NCBI RefSeq assembly: GCF_000721605.1
Contig: NZ_JOIZ01000007.1
Location: forward strand, 62,001 to 126,000
Length of the DNA: 64,000 nucleotides
DNA from: Streptomyces sp. NRRL S-37
GTDB taxonomy: Bacteria > Actinomycetota > Actinomycetes > Streptomycetales > Streptomycetaceae
Direction: 5' to 3'
In this document: in pieces, positions 1 through 6,633 of the stretch
Layout: each line of letters starts with the position of its first letter
How positions within the stretch are numbered: position 1 is the stretch's first letter
The notes under the pieces: generated by a model
The model's input: only the letters and a program-made list of their open reading frames with translations
Told to the model about the DNA's origin: nothing
Databases searched by the model: none
Made by a program: the position numbers and the translations under genes

Positions 1-501
1 GAGCGGCTGCCCAACTCCGAGGGACAGGGTTCCATTTCCATGGCGGAGCTGGTGCGCCGGTCGCTGCGCATGAACCCCTCCCGCGTCATCGTCGGTGAGG
101 TGCTCGGCGACGAGATCGTGACCATGCTGAACGCGATGTCCCAGGGCAACGACGGTTCGCTGTCCACGATCCACGCCAACAGCTCCAGCGAGGTCTTCAA
201 CCGTATTTCCACCTACGCCCTGCAGGCGACGGAACGGCTGCCCATCGAGGCCAGCCAGATGCTGATCGCGGGCGCGGTGAACTTCGTCGTGTTCATCCAG
301 CGGCGCAACGACTACCAGAGCGGCGGCCGCCTCCAGCGCATGGTCACCTCCGTGCGCGAGGTCAACGGCGTCGACGGACGCGTGCTGTCCAGCGAGGTGT
401 TCGCTCAGGCCCCCGACGGCCGGGTCACCGCACACGCCCCCATAGCCTGCCTGGAGGAACTGATGGCCCACGGCTACCGGCCCAGCGGAACGTGGGGGTG
501 A
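1..501 (+). CDS. tadA: TadA/CpaF-type secretion ATPase, C-terminal part
   Basis: The gene is cut by the window edge and reads in frame from base 1, leaving about 166 C-terminal residues. TadA/CpaF ATPases power assembly of Tad (Flp) pili at the cytoplasmic face of the membrane. Visible signs are the Walker B region (LRMNPSRVIVGEV) and the GSLSTIHANS histidine box typical of GspE-family ATPases. The next gene starts 4 bases downstream and encodes TadB, and the whole run to 4126 is a Tad operon. The N-terminal nucleotide-binding half lies outside the window. Confidence 0.93.
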   Translation, partial: ERLPNSEGQGSISMAELVRRSLRMNPSRVIVGEVLGDEIVTMLNAMSQGNDGSLSTIHANSSSEVFNRISTYALQATERLPIEASQMLIAGAVNFVVFIQRRNDYQSGGRLQRMVTSVREVNGVDGRVLSSEVFAQAPDGRVTAHAPIACLEELMAHGYRPSGTWG

Positions 502-505
502 GCCG

Positions 506-1513
506 GTGATGCGTACGACCACCGATCTCGCCACGCTCGACTCCCTCGGCGCCATGGGCGGGCTGTTCTCCCCCACCGTGCTGTACGCGCTCGGGTGCGG
601 CGTCGCCGTCGGCGGCGGACTCGCCCTGCTCGCCGTCGCCGTACGCGGACTGCCCGCCAAGCCCGAGCACGAGCGGCAGAAGGCGAGCGAGCGGGCGAAC
701 GAGCTGGTCCGGTTCGCCGGCCGGCGCGGCTCCCTCGCCGCGCTCGTCGGCCTCGCCGTGCTGCTGCTGACCCGCTGGACGGTCGCCGGTATCGCCGCCG
801 CCGTCCTCGTCTTCTTCTGGGACCGCCTCTTCGGCGGGGCCGGGGAGGAGAAGGCCGCGATGCGGCGCGTGGAGGCGCTGGCCTCCTGGACCGAGTCGCT
901 GCGCGACACCATCGCCGGCGCGGTGGGCCTGGAGCAGGCCATCCCGGCGTCCGCGCGGGCCGCCGCGCCCGTGCTGCGCCCGCACCTCGACGCGCTCGTC
1001 GACCGGCTGCGCTCCCGCACCCCGCTGCCCGAGGCGCTCCAGCAGCTCGCCGACGAGATCGACGACGCCTCCGCCGACATCATCGTCGCCGCCCTCATCC
1101 TCAACGCCCGGCTGCGCGGCCCCGGTCTGCGGCAGGTGCTGGGCGCGCTCGCCAAGTCGGCGCGCGAGGAGGTCGACATGCGGCAGCGCGTGATGGCGCA
1201 GCGGGCGTCGACCCGGCGCTCGGTGCAGATCGTCGTCGCCGTGTCGATCGCGTTCGTGCTCGGACTGTCCGTCTTCAACCGGGACTTCGTCGAGCCGTAC
1301 GGTACGGCGGTCGGCCAGCTCGTCCTGGCCTGTGTCTGCGGCCTGTTCGCGCTCGGCTTCTGGTGGCTGCGCAAGCTGTCCACCATCGAGACGCCCGAAC
1401 GGTTCCTGGTGCGGGACGAGTCGGCGGTGCGGTTCGTGCGTCCGCGCACGCCCGGCGCCGTGCCGGGTCAGCAGCAGGCGCCGCTCCAGCCGGAAGAGGG
1501 GGTACGTCGGTGA
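506..1513 (+). CDS. tadB: TadB-like type II secretion F-family membrane protein
   Basis: The 335-residue protein is an inner-membrane platform subunit of the Tad pilus machine. It has hydrophobic segments near residues 22-47 and 75-112, a cytoplasmic T2SS-F domain at about 120-235, and two C-terminal membrane helices near 237-256 and 270-290, as in TadB. The start is GTG at 506 followed directly by an ATG at 509; either could be used, since the G-rich stretch at 495-499 can serve both. It lies 4 bases after tadA, and its stop overlaps the next gene's GTG by 4 bases, which indicates translational coupling. Confidence 0.88.
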   Translation: MMRTTTDLATLDSLGAMGGLFSPTVLYALGCGVAVGGGLALLAVAVRGLPAKPEHERQKASERANELVRFAGRRGSLAALVGLAVLLLTRWTVAGIAAAVLVFFWDRLFGGAGEEKAAMRRVEALASWTESLRDTIAGAVGLEQAIPASARAAAPVLRPHLDALVDRLRSRTPLPEALQQLADEIDDASADIIVAALILNARLRGPGLRQVLGALAKSAREEVDMRQRVMAQRASTRRSVQIVVAVSIAFVLGLSVFNRDFVEPYGTAVGQLVLACVCGLFALGFWWLRKLSTIETPERFLVRDESAVRFVRPRTPGAVPGQQQAPLQPEEGVRR

Positions 1514-2439
1514 GTGACGAACTGACGATGCCGGTCGTCGTCGGCGCGGTCCTCGGACTGGGCGTCTACGTCCTGGTCCGCGCGCTGCTGCCGACCAAGC
1601 GCAGCGCGATCTCCCAGGTCGCCCGGATCGACGCGATGCGGGCACGCGGCACGGCGTACGAGTCGGCCCGGACGGCGGAGCGGGACACCGGCCGTTTCGG
1701 CTCGCTGCGGGCCGAAGTGGGCGCGAAGGTCGCCGAGTTGTATCTGCAGCAGGGGTGGGAGCAGCGCTCGTTGCGCGCGGACCTCGCCGTGCTGGAGCGC
1801 AGCTGGGAGAAGTTCCTGGCGACCAAGGTGCTGCTGGGGGTCGCGGGTCTGTTCTTCGGGCCGTTCCTCTTCGCCATCGTCTGGACGCTCGCCCTCGCCG
1901 ACAGCCCGATCATCCCGGTCTGGCTGGCCCTGCTGTGCGCCGCGCTGTTCTTCTTCCTGCCCGACCTGGAGGTGCGCCGGGACGCCGCCGAGAAGCGGCG
2001 CGATCTGCGCCGGGTGATCGGCGCGTACCTGGACCTGGTGTCGATGAGCCTGGCCGGCGGGCGGGGCCTGCCGGAGGCGCTGATGGCGGCGGCCGAGGTG
2101 TCCGACGGCTGGGCGACGCAGCGCATCCGCAACGCCCTCGCCGACGCCCGCATCACCGGCATCAGCCAGTGGCAGGCGCTGGGACAGCTCGGGGAGGAGC
2201 TGGGTGTGGAGGAGCTCAAGGACCTCTCCGCGTCGCTGGCGCTGGTCGCGGACGACGGCGCCAAGGTGCGCGAGTCCCTCGCCTCCCGCGCCGAGACCAT
2301 GCGGCACCGCGAACTCGCCGAGATCGAGGGCAGCGCGGGTGAGAAGTCCCAGTCGATGCTCGTGGCACAGCTCCTGCTGTGCGCGGGGTTCCTCGTGTTC
2401 CTGATCTTCCCGGCGGCGATGCGGGTGTTCCAGGTGTGA
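1510..2439 (+). CDS. tadC: TadC-like type II secretion F-family membrane protein
   Basis: This 309-residue protein is the second platform subunit of the Tad secretion system. The GTG at 1510 overlaps the tadB stop (GTGA). The hydrophobic start (PVVVGAVLGLGVYVLV), a paired membrane segment around residues 100-155 and a C-terminal helix ending in AAMRVFQV flank a T2SS-F domain rich in conserved SLAGGRGLPEAL-type sequence. TadB and TadC normally form a hetero-oligomeric platform energised by TadA, and the coupling of the two genes fits that. The frame is open further upstream, but that stretch lies inside tadB and shows no coding character of its own. Confidence 0.88.
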   Translation: MSDELTMPVVVGAVLGLGVYVLVRALLPTKRSAISQVARIDAMRARGTAYESARTAERDTGRFGSLRAEVGAKVAELYLQQGWEQRSLRADLAVLERSWEKFLATKVLLGVAGLFFGPFLFAIVWTLALADSPIIPVWLALLCAALFFFLPDLEVRRDAAEKRRDLRRVIGAYLDLVSMSLAGGRGLPEALMAAAEVSDGWATQRIRNALADARITGISQWQALGQLGEELGVEELKDLSASLALVADDGAKVRESLASRAETMRHRELAEIEGSAGEKSQSMLVAQLLLCAGFLVFLIFPAAMRVFQV

Positions 2440-2503
2440 GAACCGCTGACCGTGAGCCGTACGTCAGAACTTCCGTGAACCGAATTCGAGAGGACAACGC
2501 GTC

Positions 2504-2755
2504 ATGAACGGACGTACCTTCCACACCGGCATCCCTGCCGTGGACTTCCTGGTCACCTTCATGCGGGCCCGCGTGGAGCGCGCCCGCTCCGGCGAACTGG
2601 ACCGCGGCGCCTCCGCGGTGGAGTGGGTCATCATCTCGGCGGTCGTCGTGGCGATCGTCGGCGTGGTGGCCGCCATCATCAACACCGCGCTGAGCGACGG
2701 CGCCACCAAGGTCGGCAACTGCATCAAGGGCGCCAACGCGAGCGGCACCTGCTGA
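2504..2755 (+). CDS. Flp-like type IVb pilin, small membrane protein
   Basis: The 83-residue protein is the best candidate for the pilin (Flp) of the Tad system. A positively charged N-terminal part of about 37 residues ends in DRGASAVEW, which matches the prepilin cleavage pattern G|xxxxE with Glu at +5, followed by a hydrophobic helix (VIISAVVVAIVGVVAAII). The C-terminus carries two cysteines (NCIKGANASGTC) that could form a disulfide. ATG at 2504 has an AGAGGA-type ribosome site just upstream. It is longer before the cleavage site than classical Flp leaders, so assignment to the family is by context and motif, not by full similarity. Confidence 0.75.
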   Translation: MNGRTFHTGIPAVDFLVTFMRARVERARSGELDRGASAVEWVIISAVVVAIVGVVAAIINTALSDGATKVGNCIKGANASGTC

Positions 2756-2778
2756 CGGCCGTCACTTCTCCCACGGGG

Positions 2779-3228
2779 ATGTCGGTGCGCGTACGCCGCT
2801 GGGTACGCCGACGGGTGGAGGCCGCCTCCGCCCGCGGCGAGTCCGGCATGACCGCGATCGAGTTCGTGTTCCTCACGCCCGTCCTGTTCTTCATGATCTT
2901 CGCGACGGTGCAGTTCGCGCTGTACTTCTTCGCCGATCACGTCGCCCAGGCGGCGGCGCAGGCGGGTGCGCGCAAGGCGCGTGCGACGGCGGACGCCCAG
3001 CCGGGCGGCTGGCGGGGCGAGGCACGGGGCGTGGTGGACAGCTACATCCGGCAGCTCGGCCCGCAGCTGGTGCTGGGTCCCGACGTGAAGATGCTCCAGC
3101 CGGAGCAGAACACGGTGGGCGTGGAGATCACGGCACGCATCCCGACGGTGTTCCCGGGGCTGGATCTGACGGTGCACGCGCAGTCGGTGGGGCCGGTGGA
3201 GCGGTTCGTGCAGGAGGGGGAGAACTAG
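2779..3228 (+). CDS. tadE: TadE-like pseudopilin
   Basis: The 149-residue protein is a TadE-family minor pilin. After a basic N-terminus it has ESGMTAIEF, again a G|xxxxE prepilin cleavage site, followed by the hydrophobic helix VFLTPVLFFMIFATVQFALYF. A periplasm-side or extracytoplasmic domain of about 100 residues follows. ATG at 2779 was chosen because it has ACGGGG upstream; the frame stays open further 5' but overlaps the preceding pilin gene. It sits 23 bases after that gene and 2 bases before the next TadE-like gene. Confidence 0.82.
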   Translation: MSVRVRRWVRRRVEAASARGESGMTAIEFVFLTPVLFFMIFATVQFALYFFADHVAQAAAQAGARKARATADAQPGGWRGEARGVVDSYIRQLGPQLVLGPDVKMLQPEQNTVGVEITARIPTVFPGLDLTVHAQSVGPVERFVQEGEN

Positions 3229-3230
3229 AG

Positions 3231-3659
3231 ATGGGGTTCCCCCTGGGGGACGGGCGGCCGGGAGAAGCGGACGACCGCGGGCTGTCCACGGTCGAGGTGG
3301 TCATCCTCGCGCCCGTGATGATCCTCTTCATCCTGGTGCTGGTGGGTTTCGGGCAACTGGTCGACGGGCGTGGCGCGCTGGACGGTGCGGCGCGGGACGC
3401 GGCCCGGGCGGGCTCGATCCAGAAGGACCACGGTACGGCGATGGCCCAGGCGCGTGCGGTGGCGGAGGCGAACCTCGCGGACGTCTGCTCCGGTCCGGTG
3501 AGCGTCGTGCAGACCAGCCGGGGCTTCGAGCCGGACACCATCTTCACGGTCGAGGTGAGCTGCGAGGTGCGGGGCCTCGCCATGCTGGGCCTGGACATCC
3601 CGACGACCCTGAGCGCGAGCTTCAGCTCGCCGCTGGACCCGTACCGGAGGACGGCGTGA
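3231..3659 (+). CDS. TadE-family pseudopilin, second copy
   Basis: The 142-residue protein is a second TadE/TadF-type pseudopilin. It has DRGLSTVEV, which keeps the G|xxxxE cleavage pattern, then a hydrophobic helix (VILAPVMILFILVLVGF). Two cysteines are visible in the exported part (ADVCSGP and VSCEVRG). It starts 2 bases after the first tadE-like gene and overlaps the following gene by 4 bases. Tad loci usually carry TadE plus TadF/TadG as minor pilins, so this is probably the TadF-equivalent subunit. Confidence 0.8.
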   Translation: MGFPLGDGRPGEADDRGLSTVEVVILAPVMILFILVLVGFGQLVDGRGALDGAARDAARAGSIQKDHGTAMAQARAVAEANLADVCSGPVSVVQTSRGFEPDTIFTVEVSCEVRGLAMLGLDIPTTLSASFSSPLDPYRRTA

Positions 3660-4126
3660 GAGCGGCGCGTGCGCGTATGCGCGGTTGGCTGTCGGACCGC
3701 CGTACGCGGCTGGACGACCGCGGTTCGGGCGCCGGCGCGGTCATCATCTTCGCGCTGGTGTTCCTGTCTCTGGCGGCCTTCGTCATCGACGGCGGGATGT
3801 CCATCTCCAAGCGGGAGCGTGCGGCGGACATCGCGGAACAGGCGGCCCGTTACGCCGCCCAGGACATCGACCGCGAGGCGCTGTACGACGACGTGGGCGG
3901 CCCCGCGCCGATCAACTACGAGAACTGCGACGCCCGGGTGAAGGCGTTCGCCCGCGAGATGGACATGTCCGGTGCGGACATCGCGGCGACCCGCTGCGTG
4001 GCGGCGACCGTGGACGCGGTGGAGGTCGAGGTGCAGCTGACGTACGCGCCGGTCTTCACGGGCGTGTTCTACGGCGGGGACGTGGTGGTGCACGGGCAGG
4101 CGGTCGCGGAGAACGAGGTGGGCTGA
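3656..4126 (+). CDS. TadG-like (Flp pilus assembly) secreted protein
   Basis: This 156-residue protein starts with GTG at 3656, overlapping the preceding stop. It has a basic N-terminus, then DDRGSGAGAVIIFALVFLS, a hydrophobic helix of the TadG/pilus-assembly type, and an exported domain with two cysteines (YENCDAR and ATRCVAA). Unlike the three preceding pilin-like proteins it lacks Glu at +5 after the glycine, so it may be retained uncleaved as a membrane-anchored component. It is the last gene of the Tad operon in this block; the matching prepilin peptidase gene is at 9567. Confidence 0.78.
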   Translation: MRAARARMRGWLSDRRTRLDDRGSGAGAVIIFALVFLSLAAFVIDGGMSISKRERAADIAEQAARYAAQDIDREALYDDVGGPAPINYENCDARVKAFAREMDMSGADIAATRCVAATVDAVEVEVQLTYAPVFTGVFYGGDVVVHGQAVAENEVG

Positions 4127-4485
4127 GGCCGCGGCCGGCGCCGTCGCCGAACCTTCCACGGACCTGCACACCGTTCACCGCGGGGCCGCACGGAAAAGGG
4201 ACGGAGCGCGCGGATCGGTCGGGGTGCGGGGAGCGTGCCACCGGAAGCGCTCCGTGACCGGTGGGTAACGTGAAGATGCGGGCCTTTTCCATGACCGCAT
4301 TCCCATATTCATGGATTCGGCGGCGCGGCGAGGGCGTGCGTCGGTCGTGCGCCGCTGGTCGGCCGTTCCACGGCGTGCTTGGATCAGTGCGCGGCTCCCC
4401 GAACCCCTTGTTCCGGATTCCCCCACCCGGATTTCGGGCGTGCCTTTCCGCTCCCGTTCGTCGAAACAGAAGGGAAAGACCTGTC
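4127..4485 (+). other. Non-coding gap upstream of the RiPP-like gene
   Basis: No convincing gene is seen in these 359 bases. The stretch 4285-4315 is less GC-rich than its surroundings and contains a 7-bp inverted repeat, TCCATGA at 4288-4294 and TCATGGA at 4309-4315, separated by 14 bases. That could be an operator for the downstream small gene. A good ribosome site (AGAAGGGAAAG) lies at 4469-4479. No clear terminator follows the Tad operon. Confidence 0.4.
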
Positions 4486-4713
4486 ATGAACTTCGTCCCC
4501 CAGGTCGAAACCGCCGAGATCCCCGACGCGGACCTGGACAACGTCTCCGGTGGGCAGTCCGTCTCCGCCGGCATCGACGCCGGTGTGGCCGTCGTCGCGG
4601 ACCACGGTTCCGTCGGCGTCGGCGTGTACGCCGAGGCGGGCCCGCTCTGCGTCTCCGCCGGTCTGGGCGCCTCGGTGGCCCACGAGGCCACCGCGCGCAC
4701 CACGATGCTCTGA
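4486..4713 (+). CDS. Small double-glycine leader peptide, possible RiPP precursor
   Basis: The 75-residue product has an acidic N-terminal leader containing ETAEIPDADLDNVSGG, which resembles the leader and GG cleavage site of class II lanthipeptide and related peptides. The putative core of about 52 residues is rich in Gly, Ala, Val and Ser, has one Cys (PLCVSAG) and ends in ARTTML. The ATG at 4486 has the ribosome site AGAAGGGAAAG 7 bases upstream; the frame is open further 5' but without a comparable start. No modification enzyme, peptidase or transporter gene of the LanM/LanT kind is adjacent. What is seen is the leader-like motif; function as a RiPP is inference. It could equally be a small exported surface peptide. 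Confidence 0.6.
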   Translation: MNFVPQVETAEIPDADLDNVSGGQSVSAGIDAGVAVVADHGSVGVGVYAEAGPLCVSAGLGASVAHEATARTTML

Positions 4714-4729
4714 GCGTCGCTTCCGACGT

Positions 4730-4769
4730 GAGCCGGGGCCCGGTCTGTTCGCGGACCGGGCCCCGGCTC
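4730..4769 (+). terminator. Strong hairpin terminator, probably bidirectional
   Basis: A perfect 16-bp stem is formed by 4730-4745 and 4754-4769 with an 8-base loop. It begins 16 bases after the RiPP-like gene and its right arm overlaps the stop codon of the converging DUF397 gene, so it can terminate transcripts from both sides. Confidence 0.8.
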
Positions 4770-4977
4770 ATTCGTCTCCGAGCCCGTTTCCACTGCCTGA
4801 CTTGAGGGCTTCGACGAACGCGTTGAAAGCGGGGGACGGGAAGGAGAGGGGGCCGTGGGTGGGGTGTTTGGAGTCGCGTATGGCTGTGCGGGCGGGGGAG
4901 CGGGCTATTTCCACGCAGTTGTTGCCGTCGCCGCTTCCGGAGTGGGACGCCCTCTGCCAGCGTTCGGGTGTGGTCAT
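4768..4977 (-). CDS. DUF397 domain protein
   Basis: The 69-residue protein matches the DUF397 family of small actinobacterial proteins (W-x-ASHSGSGDGNNCVEIA near the N-terminus, then a variable region and HGPLSFPSPAFNAFVEALK). Members are nearly always encoded beside an XRE regulator with a DUF5753 domain, as here, with a 6-base gap. The pair often acts in developmental or antibiotic control in Streptomyces (for example the BldB-related and WhiJ-type loci). Its biochemical role is unknown; a modulator of the adjacent regulator is the usual inference. Confidence 0.88.
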   Translation of the reverse strand: MTTPERWQRASHSGSGDGNNCVEIARSPARTAIRDSKHPTHGPLSFPSPAFNAFVEALKSGSGNGLGDE

Positions 4978-4983
4978 GGTGCC

Positions 4984-5835
4984 TTACAGCTCCTTCGCCA
5001 GACGGTGGATGAAATCGCGTGAGTGCGCAGGTTCGAGAGACGCGGACTCCACCATATGGAACAGCGTTCGAAGAGCGCTGAGTTGGGCTTCGGAGTCGAT
5101 GAAGGCGGCCCCCTGCGGTGCGTCCCGTACGGCAGTGTCCAGCTTGGGTACAGCACCGCCCACGTACATCATGGCGTTGGTGGCTCCCGCGAAGCCGTCC
5201 AGGTCGAAGGGGATGACGCGCACGGTGATGTGGTCCGCTTCGGAGAGCTCCAGGACGCGGAGGAGTTGAGCGCGCGCGGCGGTCCGGTCACCTACGCGGA
5301 TGCGCAGAGCCGCCTCGTGGATGACGGCTGTGTACGGGACGGAGCGGGGCTCCTCGATGATCCGCCTGCGTTCCATCCGGTGGTTCACCCGCAGTTCGAG
5401 GTCGTCACGGGGCAGTTCGGGGACCCGGTAGGAGAAGACCGCGCGGGCGTAGTCCTCCGTCTGGAAGAGGCCGGGTACGTGCAGGAACTCGATGTCCTGT
5501 CGGCGGATGCAGTGGTGCTCCAGCTCGGCGAGGTCCAGGAATGAAGGGGGCAGCAGGCCCTTGTACCGCTCCCACCACCCGCGTGTCCGGTCGGTGGCCA
5601 TGGCGACCAACGCCTCGACCAGCTTCTCGTCGGTGCAGGAGTAGTGGGCGGCGAGTTGACGCACACGCGTCTCGCTGACGCCTGCCACGCCGGCCTCGAT
5701 CTGGCTCATCTGTGCCGAGTCGGTACCGAGCAACGCGGCGGCTTCACGTCCCTTGAGCCCTGCGGCCTCCCGTAGTTTCCGCAGTTCAGTGCCCAGTCGC
5801 TCCTGGCGTGCGGTGGCCTGCTGCCTGCGCGGCAT
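4984..5835 (-). CDS. XRE-family regulator with DUF5753 domain
   Basis: The 283-residue protein has an N-terminal helix-turn-helix at about residues 15-70 (LGTELRKLREAAGLKGREAA, then DSAQMSQIEAG) and a C-terminal DUF5753 domain from about 95 to the end, with the family pattern IEFLHVPGLFQTEDYARA. It is a DNA-binding regulator of the WhiJ-like group. ATG at 5835 is preceded by a GAGGAG ribosome site; a longer frame reaches 5916 but lacks one. It is transcribed together with the DUF397 gene and diverges from the ATPase gene at 6072, giving the common regulator/DUF397/ATPase trio. Confidence 0.9.
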   Translation of the reverse strand: MPRRQQATARQERLGTELRKLREAAGLKGREAAALLGTDSAQMSQIEAGVAGVSETRVRQLAAHYSCTDEKLVEALVAMATDRTRGWWERYKGLLPPSFLDLAELEHHCIRRQDIEFLHVPGLFQTEDYARAVFSYRVPELPRDDLELRVNHRMERRRIIEEPRSVPYTAVIHEAALRIRVGDRTAARAQLLRVLELSEADHITVRVIPFDLDGFAGATNAMMYVGGAVPKLDTAVRDAPQGAAFIDSEAQLSALRTLFHMVESASLEPAHSRDFIHRLAKEL

Positions 5836-5910
5836 GGCGTGCTCCTCGCCTTCAACTGCCGACCGGCAGTGACACGTTCGGGGTGAAGAGTATGGCAACG
5901 GCTTGCATGG

Positions 5911-5927
5911 GCCCAAATTTTGGCCCT
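5911..5927. promoter_or_regulatory. Imperfect inverted repeat in the divergent promoter region
   Basis: GGCCCAAA (5911-5918) and TTTGGCCC (5920-5927) form a 17-bp near-palindrome with one mismatch pair. It lies between the divergent XRE regulator and ATPase genes and its A/T core stands out in this GC-rich DNA. It is a candidate operator for the regulator itself; this is inference from position and symmetry. Confidence 0.35.
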
Positions 5928-6071
5928 ACTGTCAGTGATGCGACGCACACTCTGCGGCGCTCGGGGTCCCGGAAGCGCACCGCTCCGTCATGCCATGACG
6001 GACGCGGCGGAGCCACCGCCCGTTCGCTGCCGCCGACCTGCCCTTTCCCGTCCCCTGACAGGAGTCCACGC

Positions 6072-6497
6072 ATGCCCGAAACCGGCGTCGAAGAGGCCGC
6101 CACCTCCTGGGAGTACACCCTGTCCATCCCCAACGACCCACGCGCCGTGACCATCTGCCGCCGCACACTGCGGCTGATTCTCACGATGCACGGCCTGATC
6201 GGCCTCGTCGACACCGCCGAGCTGCTGGCGACGGAGCTGGTCGCCAACTCCGTACGGCACACGAAGGGGCCGGCGGCGCTGCGCGTGCGCTGGTCGGACG
6301 GCGTGCTGCGGATCGGCGCGTGGGACACGGACCCGGAGCCGCCCGAACCGCCGGCGTGCTGGGAGCGGCTCGCCGAGACGGAGGAGGGGCGAGGGCTCGC
6401 CCTGGTGCGGGCCTGCGCGGACCTCTGGGGCTGGCAGCCCCACGCGAGGGACGGCAGCCGGGGCAAGTACGTGTGGTGTGACCTCGTCCCGGCCTGA
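6072..6497 (+). CDS. ATP-binding HATPase protein, anti-sigma-factor-like
   Basis: The 141-residue protein has a GHKL/HATPase fold of the RsbW/SpoIIAB type: an N-box in ELLATELVANSVRHT (about residues 53-67), a D-box like GAWDTDPEPP, and a G-box EEGRGLALVRACAD. Proteins of this type in Streptomyces are candidate serine kinases or anti-sigma factors, though many of the small ones are uncharacterised. ATG at 6072 begins just after AGGAGT. It is divergent from the XRE regulator. The partner sigma factor or antagonist is not encoded nearby. Confidence 0.85.
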   Translation: MPETGVEEAATSWEYTLSIPNDPRAVTICRRTLRLILTMHGLIGLVDTAELLATELVANSVRHTKGPAALRVRWSDGVLRIGAWDTDPEPPEPPACWERLAETEEGRGLALVRACADLWGWQPHARDGSRGKYVWCDLVPA

Positions 6498-6633
6498 CTC
6501 CTTGCTCACGCCACCCGGGCCGAGGACCTGTTCGGCGGTTGAGCGGGAGGAGGCCTTCGACTGGGGCCAATCGAGTCCATAAGATCTCTGTAGGCTCAGC
6601 AGACCCTCTTCCCACAAACCCAGGACACCCGCC

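Noticed and set aside
4261..4485. N-terminal extension of the small double-glycine peptide
   Set aside because: The frame is open, but the upstream part is Arg/Pro-rich, contains the inverted repeat and lacks a ribosome site, whereas ATG at 4486 has a strong one.
4127..6633. A complete lanthipeptide biosynthetic cluster around the double-glycine peptide
   Set aside because: No LanM, LanB/C, radical SAM, peptidase or ABC transporter gene is found beside it; only the precursor-like gene can be supported.
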